Shown: positions 7,145-16,560, counted from the stretch's first letter. The stretch is 35,349 nucleotides of DNA from an uncultured Clostridia bacterium (GCA_947625765.1 CANQPP010000021.1:1-35349), one strand, 5' to 3'. Program-made: numbers and translations. The notes: generated by a model from the sequence alone, not told the origin.

Positions 7145-8377
7145 ATGGCGCTCACCCTGGCCTTGCAGGCGCTCACCCTGCTTCTCGTCTTCTCCCCGCC
7201 CATGCTGATCGGTGCGGCTCTCTGCGATTCGCCCGCCTGGGCGAACCTCGTCCTGCTCTTTGTTTCCGTCTTTTTGTGCCTGCTCTCCTCGGCCTATCTT
7301 GGGAGCAAAAGGCTCCGGGGCGGGCTGCCCGTGCTGCTCGTTTCCCTTGCCCTCTGCCTGTGGATGGACGGCCTCTCCATTTCCGTCCTGCCCGCGGCGG
7401 GCGCTCTGCTGGTCGGCTGCGGAATGGCCCTGCGGCAGGGCTACGGCAAGGGCAACCGCCTGCTGGAGATGCCCGTGGTCGTGCTGGGGCTCCTCTGCTA
7501 CGCCTTCGGCTACGCCATCTGCTTCTTCTCCACGCCCCTGCGGGGCCTCTGCTCCCCCTTGGGCTGGCTCTGCCTTCTGTTCCTGGCGCTCCTGTTCCTG
7601 CAGATCAACCGCATGAGCGTCAAGGAAGCCTCCGGCGGCCAGGCCCGGCGGATGCTGGGCGGCAACCAGGCGCTGACCTTGGGGTTCTTAGGGCTTTTGG
7701 CGGCGGTGGTCGCCGTGCGGCCCCTCTGGCGCTGGATCGTGGGCGGCCTGCACCGGGCCTTCGTCTTTATTTTGGGCCTGTTCTACGGCGAGGCGGAGGG
7801 CGGCGGCGCGTCCGCGGGCGGCCAAATGGGCAACATGGACCTAAGCGCCCTGGGCGAGGGCACGCCCATGCCCGAGTGGCTGCGCATCGCGGGCGACGTG
7901 CTGCTCTATGTGGTCACCATCCCGGCGATGCTGGCGCTGCTGGGCCTGATCGGCTTCGCCCTCTACAAATTGGGCAAGGAGCTGTATAAGAAGTTCCTCG
8001 CCTGGTTCCAGGGCTTCCGCGCGGACAACGGCCCCGCCGAGTACGAGGAGGAGAGCGAGCAGCTGCTCTCCGGCCGCTCCATGGCCGAGGAGTTCCGCAA
8101 GGACGTGGGCAAGCGTCTGCGCCGCCTCTTCACCCGGCCCGTTCCCTGGGAGCGCTTGGATCCCGCCCAGCGCGTGCGCCGGCTGTACGCGGAGCTCCTG
8201 CGCCGCTTGAGCCCCTCTCTCAAGGGCGCGCGCTGCCTGACCCCGGATGCGCTCCTGCGCGTTTCCGGCAAGGAGGAGACCGGCTTTGCCTCCCTCTACA
8301 ACGCCGTGCGCTACGGCGATTCCCCCGCCGACGCAGAGTCCGCCGAGCGCGCCCGCAGGGCGCTGCGCTCCCGCTGA
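7145..8377 (+). CDS. Membrane protein with C-terminal DUF4129 domain
   Basis: 410 residues. Roughly six hydrophobic segments lie in residues 1-200, a further transmembrane helix is at about 255-280 (VLLYVVTIPAMLALLGLIGF), and a cytoplasmic C-terminal domain ends the protein. The C-terminus (RRLYAELLRRL, LTPDALLRV, FASLYNAVRYGDSPA) fits DUF4129, normally the tail of TgpA-like transglutaminases encoded after moxR and DUF58. The transglutaminase core itself (Cys-His-Asp) is not recognisable here, so this is a TgpA-like membrane scaffold without the enzyme domain. AAGGAGG precedes the ATG by 7 nt. Confidence 0.75.
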   Translation: MALTLALQALTLLLVFSPPMLIGAALCDSPAWANLVLLFVSVFLCLLSSAYLGSKRLRGGLPVLLVSLALCLWMDGLSISVLPAAGALLVGCGMALRQGYGKGNRLLEMPVVVLGLLCYAFGYAICFFSTPLRGLCSPLGWLCLLFLALLFLQINRMSVKEASGGQARRMLGGNQALTLGFLGLLAAVVAVRPLWRWIVGGLHRAFVFILGLFYGEAEGGGASAGGQMGNMDLSALGEGTPMPEWLRIAGDVLLYVVTIPAMLALLGLIGFALYKLGKELYKKFLAWFQGFRADNGPAEYEEESEQLLSGRSMAEEFRKDVGKRLRRLFTRPVPWERLDPAQRVRRLYAELLRRLSPSLKGARCLTPDALLRVSGKEETGFASLYNAVRYGDSPADAESAERARRALRSR

Positions 8378-8405
8378 CGTTCATTTTAACGCATAAAGGC
8401 CAGAC

Positions 8406-10271
8406 ATGATGAACGAAACGCTTGAATTTAAGCTCTCCCAGCTGCCGGACAGCCCCGGCGTGTACCAGATGAAGTCCCACGGGGAGCTGATCTACGTGGG
8501 CAAGGCGGTGAACCTCAAGAACCGCGTGCGGCAGTACTTCCACCAGAGCGCCGCGCACCCGCCAAAAGTGCAGGCGATGGTGGACCGCATCGACGACTTC
8601 GAGATCATACTCTGCGACACGGAGCTGGAGGCGCTGATCTTAGAGTGCAACCTCATCAAGCGCAACCGCCCCTTCTACAACATACTGCTCAAGGACGACA
8701 AGCAGTTCTACCCCTACATCCGCGTGGACGTGAACGCCGACTACCCCACCGTCACCTTCGCCCGCCGGGTGGAGAAGGACGGCGCGCGCTACTTCGGCCC
8801 CTACATGAGCGCCACCATCGTGCGCGGCGTGCTGGATACGCTGCACAAGGTGTTCCCGCTGCGGACCTGCAAGCAGGAGCTGCACTTCGGCGGCGCGCCT
8901 TCCCGCAAGCGGCCCTGCCTGCGCTGGCAGATGGGCCTCTGCCTGGCCCCCTGCCAGGGCGGGGTGATGCCCGGCGCGTACAGGCCCATGGTGGACCAGG
9001 TGGTCTCCTTCCTCTCCGGCCGGGAGGACCAGCTTTTGGAGAAGCTCAAGGCGCAGATGCTGGAGGCCTCCGCCCGCATGGAGTTCGAGCGGGCCGCCGC
9101 CCTGCGCGACCGCATCCGCGCAGTGGAGGACCTTTTGCAAAAGCAGAAGGCCTTGAGCGTGGAGGGCGAGGACCGCGACGTGCTGGCCGTGGCCCCGGAC
9201 GGCGCGGACGCCCTGGTGCAGGCGCTGTTCCTGCGGCAGGGGAAGATCGTGGGCTCCGAGCGCTTCGCCCTGGACGGCGGCAGCGCGGACCTGTCCGAGA
9301 GCCTGCAGATGTTCGTGCTGCAATACTACGACGGCGCGCCCTTCATCCCGAAGGAGATCCTGCTCTCCGCGCCCGTGGAGGATCGGGAGGTGCTGGAGGA
9401 GCTGCTCTCCGAAAAGAAGGGCGGCCGGGTGTACATCCACGTTCCCCAGCGGGGCGAAAAGCGCCGCCTGGTGGAGATGGCCGAGAAGAACGCGCTGGAG
9501 GAGATCCGCAAGCGGGACGAACAGTTCATTCGCCAGCGGCAGCGGACTTTGGGCGCCTGCGAGGACCTGGCCCGCTTTTTGGGGCTGCCTGCCGCGCCCC
9601 GCCGCATCGAGGGCTACGACATCTCCAACACGCAGGGCACGCTGTCCGTGGCCTCCGAGGTGGTGATGATCGACGGCATGCCGGCCAAGCAGGAGTACCG
9701 CCACTACCGCATCAAGACGGTCGTGGGGCCCAACGACTTTGCCTCCATGGCCGAGGTGATCCACCGCCGCTTTTCGCGGGGCGAGAAGGAGCGTCTGGAA
9801 GCGCTTGCCGAGGGGAGAACACCCACGGGCTTTGGCGACCTGCCGGACCTGGTGCTGATCGACGGCGGCCCGGAGCAGCTGAAATACGCCTTGGACGCCA
9901 TCCACCAGGTGCCCATGGAGAGGTACCCCAACATGTTCGGCCTGGCCAAGCGCTTTGAGGAGATCTACCTGCCGGACCGGGAGGAGCCCATCCGTCTGGA
10001 TCACCACTCCGAGGCGCTCAGGCTCATCCAGCGGCTGCGCGACGAGGCCCACCGCTTCGCGATCACCCACCACAAGAAGCTGCGCGGGAAGCAGGCGGTG
10101 CGCTCGCGTCTGGAGTCCATCCCCGGCGTGGGGCCGGCCCGGCGGCGCTCCCTGCTGACCCACTTCCGCACTTTGGACGAGATCGCCGCCGCCTCCGTGG
10201 AGCAGCTGCTGGAGGCTCCCGGCATGACCCGCCCCGCGGCCGAGGCCGTGTACCGCGCCTTCCGTTCCTGA
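8406..10271 (+). CDS. uvrC: Excinuclease ABC subunit C (UvrC)
   Basis: 621 residues, full length for UvrC. The GIY-YIG nuclease (3' incision) is at the N-terminus: DSPGVYQMK and LIYVGKAVNLKNRVRQYF. A cysteine cluster follows (RTC, RPCL, GLCLAPC), matching the iron-sulfur cysteines of the family. The UVR motif ARMEFERAAALRDRI binds UvrB. The RNase H-like nuclease (5' incision) shows GYDISNTQG, LVLIDGGPEQL and the His in DEAHRFAITHH, and a helix-hairpin-helix pair ends the protein (LESIPGVGPARRRSLL). It incises both sides of bulky lesions in nucleotide excision repair. Two adjacent ATGs (8406, 8409) are possible starts; the AAAGG upstream is weak. It is probably read through from the cell-wall operon. 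Confidence 0.97.
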   Translation: MMNETLEFKLSQLPDSPGVYQMKSHGELIYVGKAVNLKNRVRQYFHQSAAHPPKVQAMVDRIDDFEIILCDTELEALILECNLIKRNRPFYNILLKDDKQFYPYIRVDVNADYPTVTFARRVEKDGARYFGPYMSATIVRGVLDTLHKVFPLRTCKQELHFGGAPSRKRPCLRWQMGLCLAPCQGGVMPGAYRPMVDQVVSFLSGREDQLLEKLKAQMLEASARMEFERAAALRDRIRAVEDLLQKQKALSVEGEDRDVLAVAPDGADALVQALFLRQGKIVGSERFALDGGSADLSESLQMFVLQYYDGAPFIPKEILLSAPVEDREVLEELLSEKKGGRVYIHVPQRGEKRRLVEMAEKNALEEIRKRDEQFIRQRQRTLGACEDLARFLGLPAAPRRIEGYDISNTQGTLSVASEVVMIDGMPAKQEYRHYRIKTVVGPNDFASMAEVIHRRFSRGEKERLEALAEGRTPTGFGDLPDLVLIDGGPEQLKYALDAIHQVPMERYPNMFGLAKRFEEIYLPDREEPIRLDHHSEALRLIQRLRDEAHRFAITHHKKLRGKQAVRSRLESIPGVGPARRRSLLTHFRTLDEIAAASVEQLLEAPGMTRPAAEAVYRAFRS

Positions 10272-10304
10272 CTATACGAATCTAACAATAAGGAGAGAGA
10301 TAAG

Positions 10305-11273
10305 ATGCTGCTGGGAGAATCCATTCGGGTCAACCGCCTTACACTGCGCGACCGCATCGTCATGCCGCCCATGGCGACGGGCAAGGCGGTCGAGGGAAAG
10401 CCGGACGAAAATCTGGTCGCCTACTACGCCGCCCGCGCGGAAAAGACGGCGCTGATCATCGTGGAGCACGAGTACGTTTCGAGAGAGGGCATGGCGCACG
10501 GCACCCAGCTGTCCATGGCCGACGACGCCGTGATCCCCGCCTATGCGAGGCTGACGCAGGCCGTCCACGCCCGCGGGGCCGCGATCTTCGCCCAGCTCAG
10601 CCACGCCGGCGCGCTAGCGCAGGACTCCGGCCTGCCCGCTCTTTCGCCCAGCGGCGTTTCCATCTGGGAGAAGGTCACACAGACGCAGGCGATGACCGAG
10701 GCGGACATCGAGAAGGTCCGGGACAGCTTCGTTTCCGCCGCCCTGCGCGCCAGGGCCGCCGGGTTCGACGGCGTGGAGATCCACAGCGCGCACGGCTACC
10801 TGCTCAACCAGTTCTACTCCCCGCTGACCAACAAGCGCACGGACGCCTACAACGGGCAGACGCTGGAAGGGCGCACGCGGCTGCACGCGGAAATTCTGCG
10901 GGCCGTCCGTCAGGCCGTGGGCGGGGACTATCCCGTCGCCATCCGCTTCGGCGCCTGCGACTACCGGGAGGGCGGCAGCCGGAAGGAGGAGGTCCCGCAG
11001 GCCTGCCGCATCTTCGAGGAGGCCGGGGCCGACCTGCTGGACATCTCCGGCGGCTTCAACGGCTACACGATCAAGGGCGTGACCCAGCCCGGCTGGTTCG
11101 CGGAGCTGAGCGCCCCGGCGAAGGAGAGCGTTTCGATCCCCGTGCTGCTGACCGGCGGCGTCAAGACCGGGGAGGACGCGGAGCAGCTGCTGGAATGCGG
11201 CGCGGCGGACCTCATCGGCGTGGGCCGCGCCATGCTGCGCTCTCCCGACTGGGCGGTGCAGGCGCTGGGCTAA
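10305..11273 (+). CDS. Old Yellow Enzyme-like NADH:flavin oxidoreductase, single domain
   Basis: 322 residues of an FMN-binding TIM barrel. Family marks are NRIVMPPM-type RIVMPPMATG near the start, IFAQLSHAGA, FDGVEIHSAHGYLLNQFYSP with the paired His residues, and LLTGGVKTGEDAEQLLECGAADLIGVGRAML for phosphate binding. It reduces activated alkenes or similar substrates using NAD(P)H. The C-terminal iron-sulfur and FAD/NAD domains found in 2,4-dienoyl-CoA reductases are absent, so it is a short OYE. AAGGAGAG lies before the ATG. It is the last gene before a strong terminator. Confidence 0.93.
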   Translation: MLLGESIRVNRLTLRDRIVMPPMATGKAVEGKPDENLVAYYAARAEKTALIIVEHEYVSREGMAHGTQLSMADDAVIPAYARLTQAVHARGAAIFAQLSHAGALAQDSGLPALSPSGVSIWEKVTQTQAMTEADIEKVRDSFVSAALRARAAGFDGVEIHSAHGYLLNQFYSPLTNKRTDAYNGQTLEGRTRLHAEILRAVRQAVGGDYPVAIRFGACDYREGGSRKEEVPQACRIFEEAGADLLDISGGFNGYTIKGVTQPGWFAELSAPAKESVSIPVLLTGGVKTGEDAEQLLECGAADLIGVGRAMLRSPDWAVQALG

Positions 11274-11424
11274 GGCGCGGCATTTCGACCCAAAAAACAC
11301 GAGGAGCACATGCCGCAGGCGGCCATGGTCTCGGCGTATGTCTGTCTGGGTCGTATCATTCAGGCCGCTATTGCCTCGGCGTTTAGAAACTTCAAGAAAA
11401 AATGGCCGCAAACAAATAAGCTGC
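11274..11424 (+). other. Intergenic leader of unknown role with an imperfect direct repeat
   Basis: The 312 bp between the OYE gene and the DUF2461 gene hold no convincing gene. This first half contains two related segments, CAGGCGGCCATGGTCTCGGCG near 11315 and CAGGCCGCTATTGCCTCGGCG near 11361, about 46 bp apart. A 66-codon frame beginning at 11310 would cross the downstream terminator and is not supported. Confidence 0.3.
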
Positions 11425-11460
11425 AAGGGAAGGGCGTTTTTACCCTTCCCTTCTCTTTTT
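11425..11460 (+). terminator. Rho-independent terminator after the OYE gene
   Basis: A perfect 10-bp stem AAGGGAAGGG / CCCTTCCCTT (11425-11434 with 11443-11452) and an 8-nt loop, followed by CTCTTTTT. It ends the long plus-strand operon. Confidence 0.88.
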
Positions 11461-11504
11461 ATCCCGTTTTTCGGGACGACCAACAAAATTCCTGCAAAAG
11501 GGGT

Positions 11505-11533
11505 TTGTGAACGGCCCTTATTTTTGTTATACT
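11505..11533 (+). promoter_or_regulatory. Sigma-A-type promoter for the DUF2461 gene
   Basis: TTGTGA (11505-11510), 17-bp spacer, TATACT (11528-11533). It lies just after the terminator and about 50 bp before the GTG at 11586. Confidence 0.65.
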
Positions 11534-11585
11534 TAGGAAAGATAGGCGCCGCCTGCGCCATATGAGGAAAGGACATTGATCCCAA

Positions 11586-12293
11586 GTGCCGAAGATCCAG
11601 CCCTTCACGGGCCTGCCCAAGGAGATGTTCGAGTTCTTCATGGCCATCTCCTTCAACAACAACACGGAGTTCTTCCACGAGAACCACGAGCAGTACCAGC
11701 GCTTCGTCCGCGACCCGCTCTATGCTTTGGCCGATTCCCTGGCCGATACGATGCTTAAAATCGACCCGGAGATCGAGGTGCGGCCCGCGAAAGTGGTCTC
11801 CCGCATCCGCCGGGACACCCGCTTTTCCGCCAACAAGCTGCCCTACCGCGACCACATGTGGCTGGGCTGGCGGCCCGCGGGCAGGCCCAAGTCCGCCTGC
11901 TTCGGGCTTTACTTGGAGGTCAACGCCATGGAGCTCAACTATGGCATCGGCTGGTACGACCAGGACCCCCGCCGCTCCAAGGCCATCCGCCGCCAGCTGC
12001 TGGCCCGCACGGACGAGTTCCTGTCCATCGCCACGGAGCCGACCCTCAACGAGCGCTTCACCCTCTGCGGCAGCCGCTACAAGCGCATGAAGGCCCCGGA
12101 GGGCTTCCCCGAGGCGCTGCTCCCCTACTACACATCTAAAGGCTTTTACTTAGAGCACCACGAGGAGCTGGCCCCGCGCCACTTGAAACCTGACTTCGTG
12201 CCGGGCGTAGAACAGGACTTCCTGCTTCTCAAGGGGCTGTACGGCTTCTTCCGCGACCTGCCCTACGAGGGCATCGACGAATTTGCCTGGTAA
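11586..12293 (+). CDS. DUF2461 (TIGR02453) family protein
   Basis: 235 residues, the typical family length. Features of the family are the opening FTGLPKEMFEFFMAISFNNN, the Asn-rich turn and FFHENHEQYQ, then VSRIRRDTRFSANKLPYRDHMWLGW, where the RDTRFS and PYRDH motifs are diagnostic. The function is unknown. The GTG at 11586 is the only start in frame after an upstream TGA. AGGAAAGGA lies about 13 nt before it, somewhat far. The next gene begins 19 nt downstream, so co-transcription is likely. Confidence 0.85.
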   Translation: MPKIQPFTGLPKEMFEFFMAISFNNNTEFFHENHEQYQRFVRDPLYALADSLADTMLKIDPEIEVRPAKVVSRIRRDTRFSANKLPYRDHMWLGWRPAGRPKSACFGLYLEVNAMELNYGIGWYDQDPRRSKAIRRQLLARTDEFLSIATEPTLNERFTLCGSRYKRMKAPEGFPEALLPYYTSKGFYLEHHEELAPRHLKPDFVPGVEQDFLLLKGLYGFFRDLPYEGIDEFAW

Positions 12294-12312
12294 AAAAGCA
12301 GAGGAGAGAAAC

Positions 12313-13785
12313 ATGGACTATCGCAAACTCATCAGCGGCTCCGACCTGCGGGGCGTGAGCCTGGGCCAAAACGTCACGCTGGATGAGGACGCCGCCCGCC
12401 GCGCCGGCGCCGCCTTCATCCGCCTGCTGGTTCGGCAGGGGAAACAGCTTCCCCTGACCGTGGCCGTGGGCCGCGACCCGCGCCTTTCCGGCGAACGGCT
12501 GCAGGCCGCCCTGATGGAAGGGCTCTGCGCCGTCGGCGCCTCCTGTCTGGACGTGGGGCTTTCCACCACGCCGGCCATGTTCATGGCCACGCTGCGGCCG
12601 GATGTGGACGCGGCGGTGATGGTCACCGCCAGCCACCTGCCCATGGAGCGCAACGGCCTGAAATTCGTGACCGAGCAGGGCGGGCTGGAACCCCAGCAGG
12701 TGGCCGCCCTGGCGGACGATATGCAAACGGCTGTGCCCGAACATGCCGAGCTGCATGTGCGGACGCTCGACTTCCTGCCCGAATACGCCCGCGGCCTGGT
12801 GGAATACATCCGCGACGCGGCGGGTTCGCAGCGGCCCCTGGAGGGGCAGAAGATCGTGGTGGACGCGGGCAACGGCTCCGGCGGCTTCTTCGCCGAGCAG
12901 GTGCTGCTCCCCTTGGGCGCGGACGTTTCCGGCAGCGTGAACTTAGAGCCCGACGGCCGCTTCCCCAATCACATCCCCAACCCGGAGGAACCCGCGGCCA
13001 TGCGCGCCGCCGGGGAGGCCGTGCTGCGGCAGGGCGCGGACCTGGGCATCGTGTTCGACGCGGACTGCGACCGCGCCGCTCTGGTGGACGCCCACGGCCA
13101 GCCCATCAACCGCAGCCGCCTGATCGCCCTGCTGGCCGCTTCCCAGGCCGCGACCGGGCCCCTGGGCATGGTGGTGACGGACTCCGTGACCTCCCTGGGG
13201 CTGGAGCGCTTCATCCGCTCCCTGGGCGGGGAGCAGCTGCGCTTTAAGCGGGGCTACAAGAACGTGATCGACAAGGCGAAGGAGCTGAACGCTCAAGGCA
13301 TCGACTGCCCCTTCGCGGTGGAGACCTCCGGCCACTGCGCCTTCCGCGACAACCACTTTCTGGACGACGGGGCCTACATGGCCTGCCGCGTGCTGGCGAG
13401 CCTGCGGGGCCGCGACCCCATGGGGCTGCTGACCGGATTGGAGGAGCCCGCCGAGGAGGCGGAGCTGCGCTTTTCCTTGACCGACCCCGATTTCCGCGCC
13501 CAGGGACAGCGCATCATCGAGCGGGTGCGCTCGGCCATTTCCGACCGGGACGACTGGTCCCCTTCCGAGGACTACGAGGGCGTGCGCGCCCTGGTGCGCC
13601 TGCCGGGCGGCGGCGAGGGCTTCATACTGGCGCGTCTGTCCGTCCACGACCCGGTGCTGCCGGTGAACATGGAGGCCTCTCTGCCCGGCGGCGTGGCCCT
13701 GCTGGCCGCGCAGCTCAGCGAGGTGCTGGACGGGGCGGGGCTGGACCTGACGGCCTTGAACAGGCTGGCCGGGCAGGCAAAGTAG
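12313..13785 (+). CDS. Phosphohexomutase (phosphoglucomutase/phosphomannomutase family)
   Basis: 490 residues from the ATG at 12313, which follows GAGGAGAG. The phosphoserine loop is [13 protein letters not shown] (about residues 103-115; TASHLP in place of the commoner TASHNP). The metal-binding loop is [12 protein letters not shown], the usual DGDxDR with Ala in place of Gly. The sugar-binding loop is [20 protein letters not shown], and a C-terminal phosphate-contact domain follows. It moves phosphate between C1 and C6 of a hexose phosphate through a bisphosphate intermediate, feeding envelope sugars or glycogen. The substituted loops make the exact substrate (glucose, mannose or glucosamine) uncertain. 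Confidence 0.9.
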   Translation: MDYRKLISGSDLRGVSLGQNVTLDEDAARRAGAAFIRLLVRQGKQLPLTVAVGRDPRLSGERLQAALMEGLCAVGASCLDVGLSTTPAMFMATLRPDVDAAVMVTASHLPMERNGLKFVTEQGGLEPQQVAALADDMQTAVPEHAELHVRTLDFLPEYARGLVEYIRDAAGSQRPLEGQKIVVDAGNGSGGFFAEQVLLPLGADVSGSVNLEPDGRFPNHIPNPEEPAAMRAAGEAVLRQGADLGIVFDADCDRAALVDAHGQPINRSRLIALLAASQAATGPLGMVVTDSVTSLGLERFIRSLGGEQLRFKRGYKNVIDKAKELNAQGIDCPFAVETSGHCAFRDNHFLDDGAYMACRVLASLRGRDPMGLLTGLEEPAEEAELRFSLTDPDFRAQGQRIIERVRSAISDRDDWSPSEDYEGVRALVRLPGGGEGFILARLSVHDPVLPVNMEASLPGGVALLAAQLSEVLDGAGLDLTALNRLAGQAK

Positions 13786-13837
13786 AGGCCCGCCGCTTCA
13801 AATACTTTCAACTACACTTAGGGGAGGAACCTTTCTC

Positions 13838-15814
13838 ATGACAAGACCCATGGAACTCAAGCTCATCAACGCCATCCGCACGCTGTCCGCGGACGCCATC
13901 GAGAAGGCCAAGTCCGGCCATCCCGGCACGCCGCTGGGCGCCGCGCCCGCCGTGTACGCGCTCTACGGCCGCGTCATGCGCCACGACCCCGCCTGCCCGG
14001 CCTGGCACGACCGCGACCGCTTCGTGCTCAGCGCGGGCCACGCCTCCATGCTGCTTTACAGCGTGAACCACCTCTTCGGCTACGGCCTGACCATGGACGA
14101 CCTTAAGAACTTCCGCCAGTGGGGCTCCCTGACCCCCGGCCACCCCGAGTACGGCCACACCCCGATGGTGGAGACCACCACCGGCCCCCTTGGGCAGGGC
14201 ATCGCCAACGCGGTGGGCATGGCCATGGCGGAAAAGCACCTGGCCGCCGTGTTCAACCGCGAGGGCTTCCCCGTGGTGGACCACTACACCTACTGCCTGA
14301 TGGGCGACGGCTGCGTGATGGAAGGCATCTCCGCCGAGGCCAGCTCCCTGGCCGCGACGCTGGGCCTGGGCAAGCTGATCGTGCTCTACGACATGAACCG
14401 CATCTCCATCGAGGGCGACATCTCCATCGCCATGCAGGAGGATACCGCCGCCCGCTACCGCGCCTACGGCTGGCAGGTGCAGGACGTGGCCGACGGCAAC
14501 GACGTGGACGCGATCGAAAGCGCCCTGCGCGCGGCCCAGGCCGAGACGCAGCGGCCCTCCCTCATCATCGTGCACACCAAGATCGGCGCCTTCAGCCCCA
14601 AGGAGGGCACTTCCGCCTCCCACGGCGCGCCCCTGGGCGAGGAGGGCGTGCGCGCCCTGAAGGCCAACTTAGGCCTCGACCCCGACAAGAGCTTCTGGGC
14701 CGACCCCGAGGCCTATGAGTGCGCCAAGCAGTGCGTGCAAAAGGGCAAGCAGGCCCGCGCCGACTGGGAGAAAATGATGGAAGGCTACAAGGCCGCCTAT
14801 CCCGAGCTGTATGCAAAGTACATGGCGCAGCTCGAGGGCGAGGCCCCGGATTTAAGCGGGGATGACGACTTCTTCGCCTTTGAGAAGAACGACTCCACCC
14901 GCAACGCCTCCGGCCAGTGCCTGGCCCGCCTGGCCGAGCGCTACGACCGCCTGATCGGCGGCTCCGCGGACCTTGCCTCCTCCAACATGAGCTACATCAA
15001 GGGCCGCGGCGACTTCTCCGCCCAGACGCCCGAAGGCGCCAACCTGCACTTCGGCGTGCGCGAGCAGGCCATGGCCGCCGTCTGCAACGGCATGCAGGTG
15101 CACGGCGGGCTGCACGCCTACTGCGCCACCTTCCTGGTGTTCTCCGACTATCTCAAGCACGGCATCCGGCTCTCGGCCCTGATGAAGCTGCCCGTGCTCT
15201 ACATCCTGACCCATGACTCCATCGGCGTGGGCGAGGACGGCCCCACCCACCAGCCCATCGAGCAGCTGGCCGCCGTCCGCTCCATGCCGAACGCCGCCCT
15301 GTTCCGCCCCGCGGACAGCCGCGAGACCGCCGCCGCCTACGCCGCCGCCATCCGCCGCAAGGGCCCGAGCTGCCTGGCGCTCTCCCGCCAGACGCTGCCC
15401 CTGCTGCCCGGAAGCGGCAAGAAGGCGTTGAAGGGCGGCTACGTCCTCCGCGACAGCGACAAGGCCGTGCCGGACCTTATCCTCATGGCCTCCGGCTCCG
15501 AGGTGAGCCTCTGCCTGCAGGCCCGCGAGCTGCTGCTGCAGAAGGGCGTGGACGCCCGCGTGGTCTCCATGCCCTGCATGGAGCTGTTCGACGAGCAGGA
15601 CGAAAGCTACCGCGAGTCCGTGCTGCCCAAGAACGTGCGCGCCCGCCTGGCCGTGGAGGCGGCGACCTCCTTCGGCTGGCACAAGTACGTGGGCCTAGAC
15701 GGCGGCACCGTTTGCCTGGACCACTTCGGCGCGTCCGCCCCGGCGGGCAAGCTGTTCGAGGCCTTCGGCTTCACCCCGGAAAACGTGGCCGCGCAGGCCC
15801 TGGCCCTGCTGTAA
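13838..15814 (+). CDS. tkt: Transketolase
   Basis: 658 residues, full length. The thiamine diphosphate domain shows [27 protein letters not shown] and [15 protein letters not shown], followed by the metal ligand Asn in [11 protein letters not shown]. The pyrimidine domain shows [15 protein letters not shown] with the catalytic Glu and [16 protein letters not shown] with the substrate His residues. A C-terminal transketolase domain follows. It transfers two-carbon units between ketose and aldose phosphates in the non-oxidative pentose phosphate pathway. GGGGAGG precedes the ATG, and a strong terminator lies 20 bp after the stop. Confidence 0.97.
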   Translation: MTRPMELKLINAIRTLSADAIEKAKSGHPGTPLGAAPAVYALYGRVMRHDPACPAWHDRDRFVLSAGHASMLLYSVNHLFGYGLTMDDLKNFRQWGSLTPGHPEYGHTPMVETTTGPLGQGIANAVGMAMAEKHLAAVFNREGFPVVDHYTYCLMGDGCVMEGISAEASSLAATLGLGKLIVLYDMNRISIEGDISIAMQEDTAARYRAYGWQVQDVADGNDVDAIESALRAAQAETQRPSLIIVHTKIGAFSPKEGTSASHGAPLGEEGVRALKANLGLDPDKSFWADPEAYECAKQCVQKGKQARADWEKMMEGYKAAYPELYAKYMAQLEGEAPDLSGDDDFFAFEKNDSTRNASGQCLARLAERYDRLIGGSADLASSNMSYIKGRGDFSAQTPEGANLHFGVREQAMAAVCNGMQVHGGLHAYCATFLVFSDYLKHGIRLSALMKLPVLYILTHDSIGVGEDGPTHQPIEQLAAVRSMPNAALFRPADSRETAAAYAAAIRRKGPSCLALSRQTLPLLPGSGKKALKGGYVLRDSDKAVPDLILMASGSEVSLCLQARELLLQKGVDARVVSMPCMELFDEQDESYRESVLPKNVRARLAVEAATSFGWHKYVGLDGGTVCLDHFGASAPAGKLFEAFGFTPENVAAQALALL

Positions 15815-15835
15815 AGCCCAAAAGCCAACGAAACC

Positions 15836-15874
15836 AGCGCCTCCGTTCCGTCGAGCGGAGGCGCTTCCTCTTTT
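15836..15874 (+). terminator. Terminator after transketolase
   Basis: A 10-bp perfect stem AGCGCCTCCG / CGGAGGCGCT (15836-15845 with 15856-15865), 10-nt loop, tail TCCTCTTTT. Confidence 0.87.
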
Positions 15875-15903
15875 CCCCATCGAAAATTGTATCCGACTTG
15901 TAA

Positions 15904-15921
15904 AAAAGTATCTATACTTTT
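15904..15921. promoter_or_regulatory. Operator-like palindrome upstream of the secreted protein gene
   Basis: A perfect 18-bp dyad, AAAAGTAT-CT-ATACTTTT, lies 14 bp before the -35 hexamer. It is AT-rich in a GC-rich genome and has no U tract, so a protein binding site is more likely than a terminator. A run of eight C follows. Confidence 0.5.
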
Positions 15922-15935
15922 ACCCCCCCCTCCGG

Positions 15936-15964
15936 TTGACAGAGAAGCCTCTACGCGGGATACT
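15936..15964 (+). promoter_or_regulatory. Sigma-A promoter of the secreted protein gene
   Basis: Perfect -35 TTGACA (15936-15941), 17-bp spacer, -10 GATACT (15959-15964). The predicted start is about 40 bp before the GTG at 16010. Confidence 0.75.
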
Positions 15965-16009
15965 GTTTTTACCAAGGATGAAAACATCTGCGGAAAGGAG
16001 ATGTCCAAC

Positions 16010-16435
16010 GTGAAGAAAGTGATGGTCCCTCTGCTCGTCCTCGTGCTGTTGTTGGCCTTTCTGCCCTTGAGCGCGGCAGCGGAGGGCGAAAGCCCCGTTA
16101 CGACCGACCAATATACCGCTGAAGACTGGGATCCCGATACCACGGTGCACCACCTCGTCACCAGCAGCGATTACAACAAGGTCTACACCTGCCCTGTGCG
16201 CAAGAACAGCGTCGAGATCAAGTTCTCCAAAAGCGAAGGCCCTGCCTCCGCTATTCTCAAGGTGGAGATCAAAAACGCGGACGGCCAGTGGGAAGCCTTA
16301 GAGGAAACCAAGGCCGTGGACCTCGCCCATACGGTCTCCTTCGACCTGGGCGGCCCATATCGTTACCGCGTCTATGCGGTGAGCACCGCCGGGGACTCGG
16401 GCGCCTGCTATTTCGAGCTGGATGCCGAACCCTAA
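16010..16435 (+). CDS. Small secreted protein of unknown function
   Basis: 141 residues. GTG at 16010 gives [20 protein letters not shown], a textbook signal peptide with likely cleavage after SAAA. AAAGGAG ends 9 nt before this GTG, whereas the in-frame ATG at 16001 touches it directly and is therefore unlikely to be used. The mature part (about 115 residues) is acidic and beta-rich, with [28 protein letters not shown] and [20 protein letters not shown], which together look like one immunoglobulin or fibronectin type III-like sandwich. Two Cys (in YTCPV and GACYF) could form a disulfide. There is no sortase motif or lipobox, so it is probably released or only loosely attached. It has its own promoter, operator-like dyad and terminator, so it is a single-gene regulated unit. 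I do not recognise a named family. Confidence 0.8.
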   Translation: MKKVMVPLLVLVLLLAFLPLSAAAEGESPVTTDQYTAEDWDPDTTVHHLVTSSDYNKVYTCPVRKNSVEIKFSKSEGPASAILKVEIKNADGQWEALEETKAVDLAHTVSFDLGGPYRYRVYAVSTAGDSGACYFELDAEP

Positions 16436-16462
16436 GACCTAAATATAACTTCTAACTTTCCA

Positions 16463-16490
16463 GCGCTTGGGACCATCCCGGGCGCCTTTT
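16463..16490 (+). terminator. Terminator after the secreted protein gene
   Basis: A 10-bp stem with two G-U pairs (GCGCTTGGGA 16463-16472 with TCCCGGGCGC 16476-16485), a tight CCA loop, then CTTTTCTTC. Confidence 0.75.
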
Positions 16491-16521
16491 CTTCTGCCTT
16501 TTTTCTGAATCTCAAACATAT

Positions 16522-16560
16522 AAAAAACGACGGACGCTCCAATCGAGGGAACGCCCGCCG
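16522..16560 (-). terminator. Terminator of the purine permease gene
   Basis: On the minus strand a 13-bp stem (16560-16548 with 16540-16528) contains three G-U pairs and a 7-nt loop, followed by TTTTTT (16527-16522). It faces the plus-strand terminator just to the left. Confidence 0.82.

Noticed and set aside
8640-10163. A 507-codon open frame on the minus strand across uvrC
   Set aside because: It is an antisense shadow of uvrC with low-complexity composition and no ribosome binding site; GC-rich codon bias removes stops from that frame.
11310-11510. A 66-codon small gene after the OYE gene
   Set aside because: It would read through the strong terminator at 11425-11460 and into the promoter region of the next gene, and its C-terminal part is the translated terminator.
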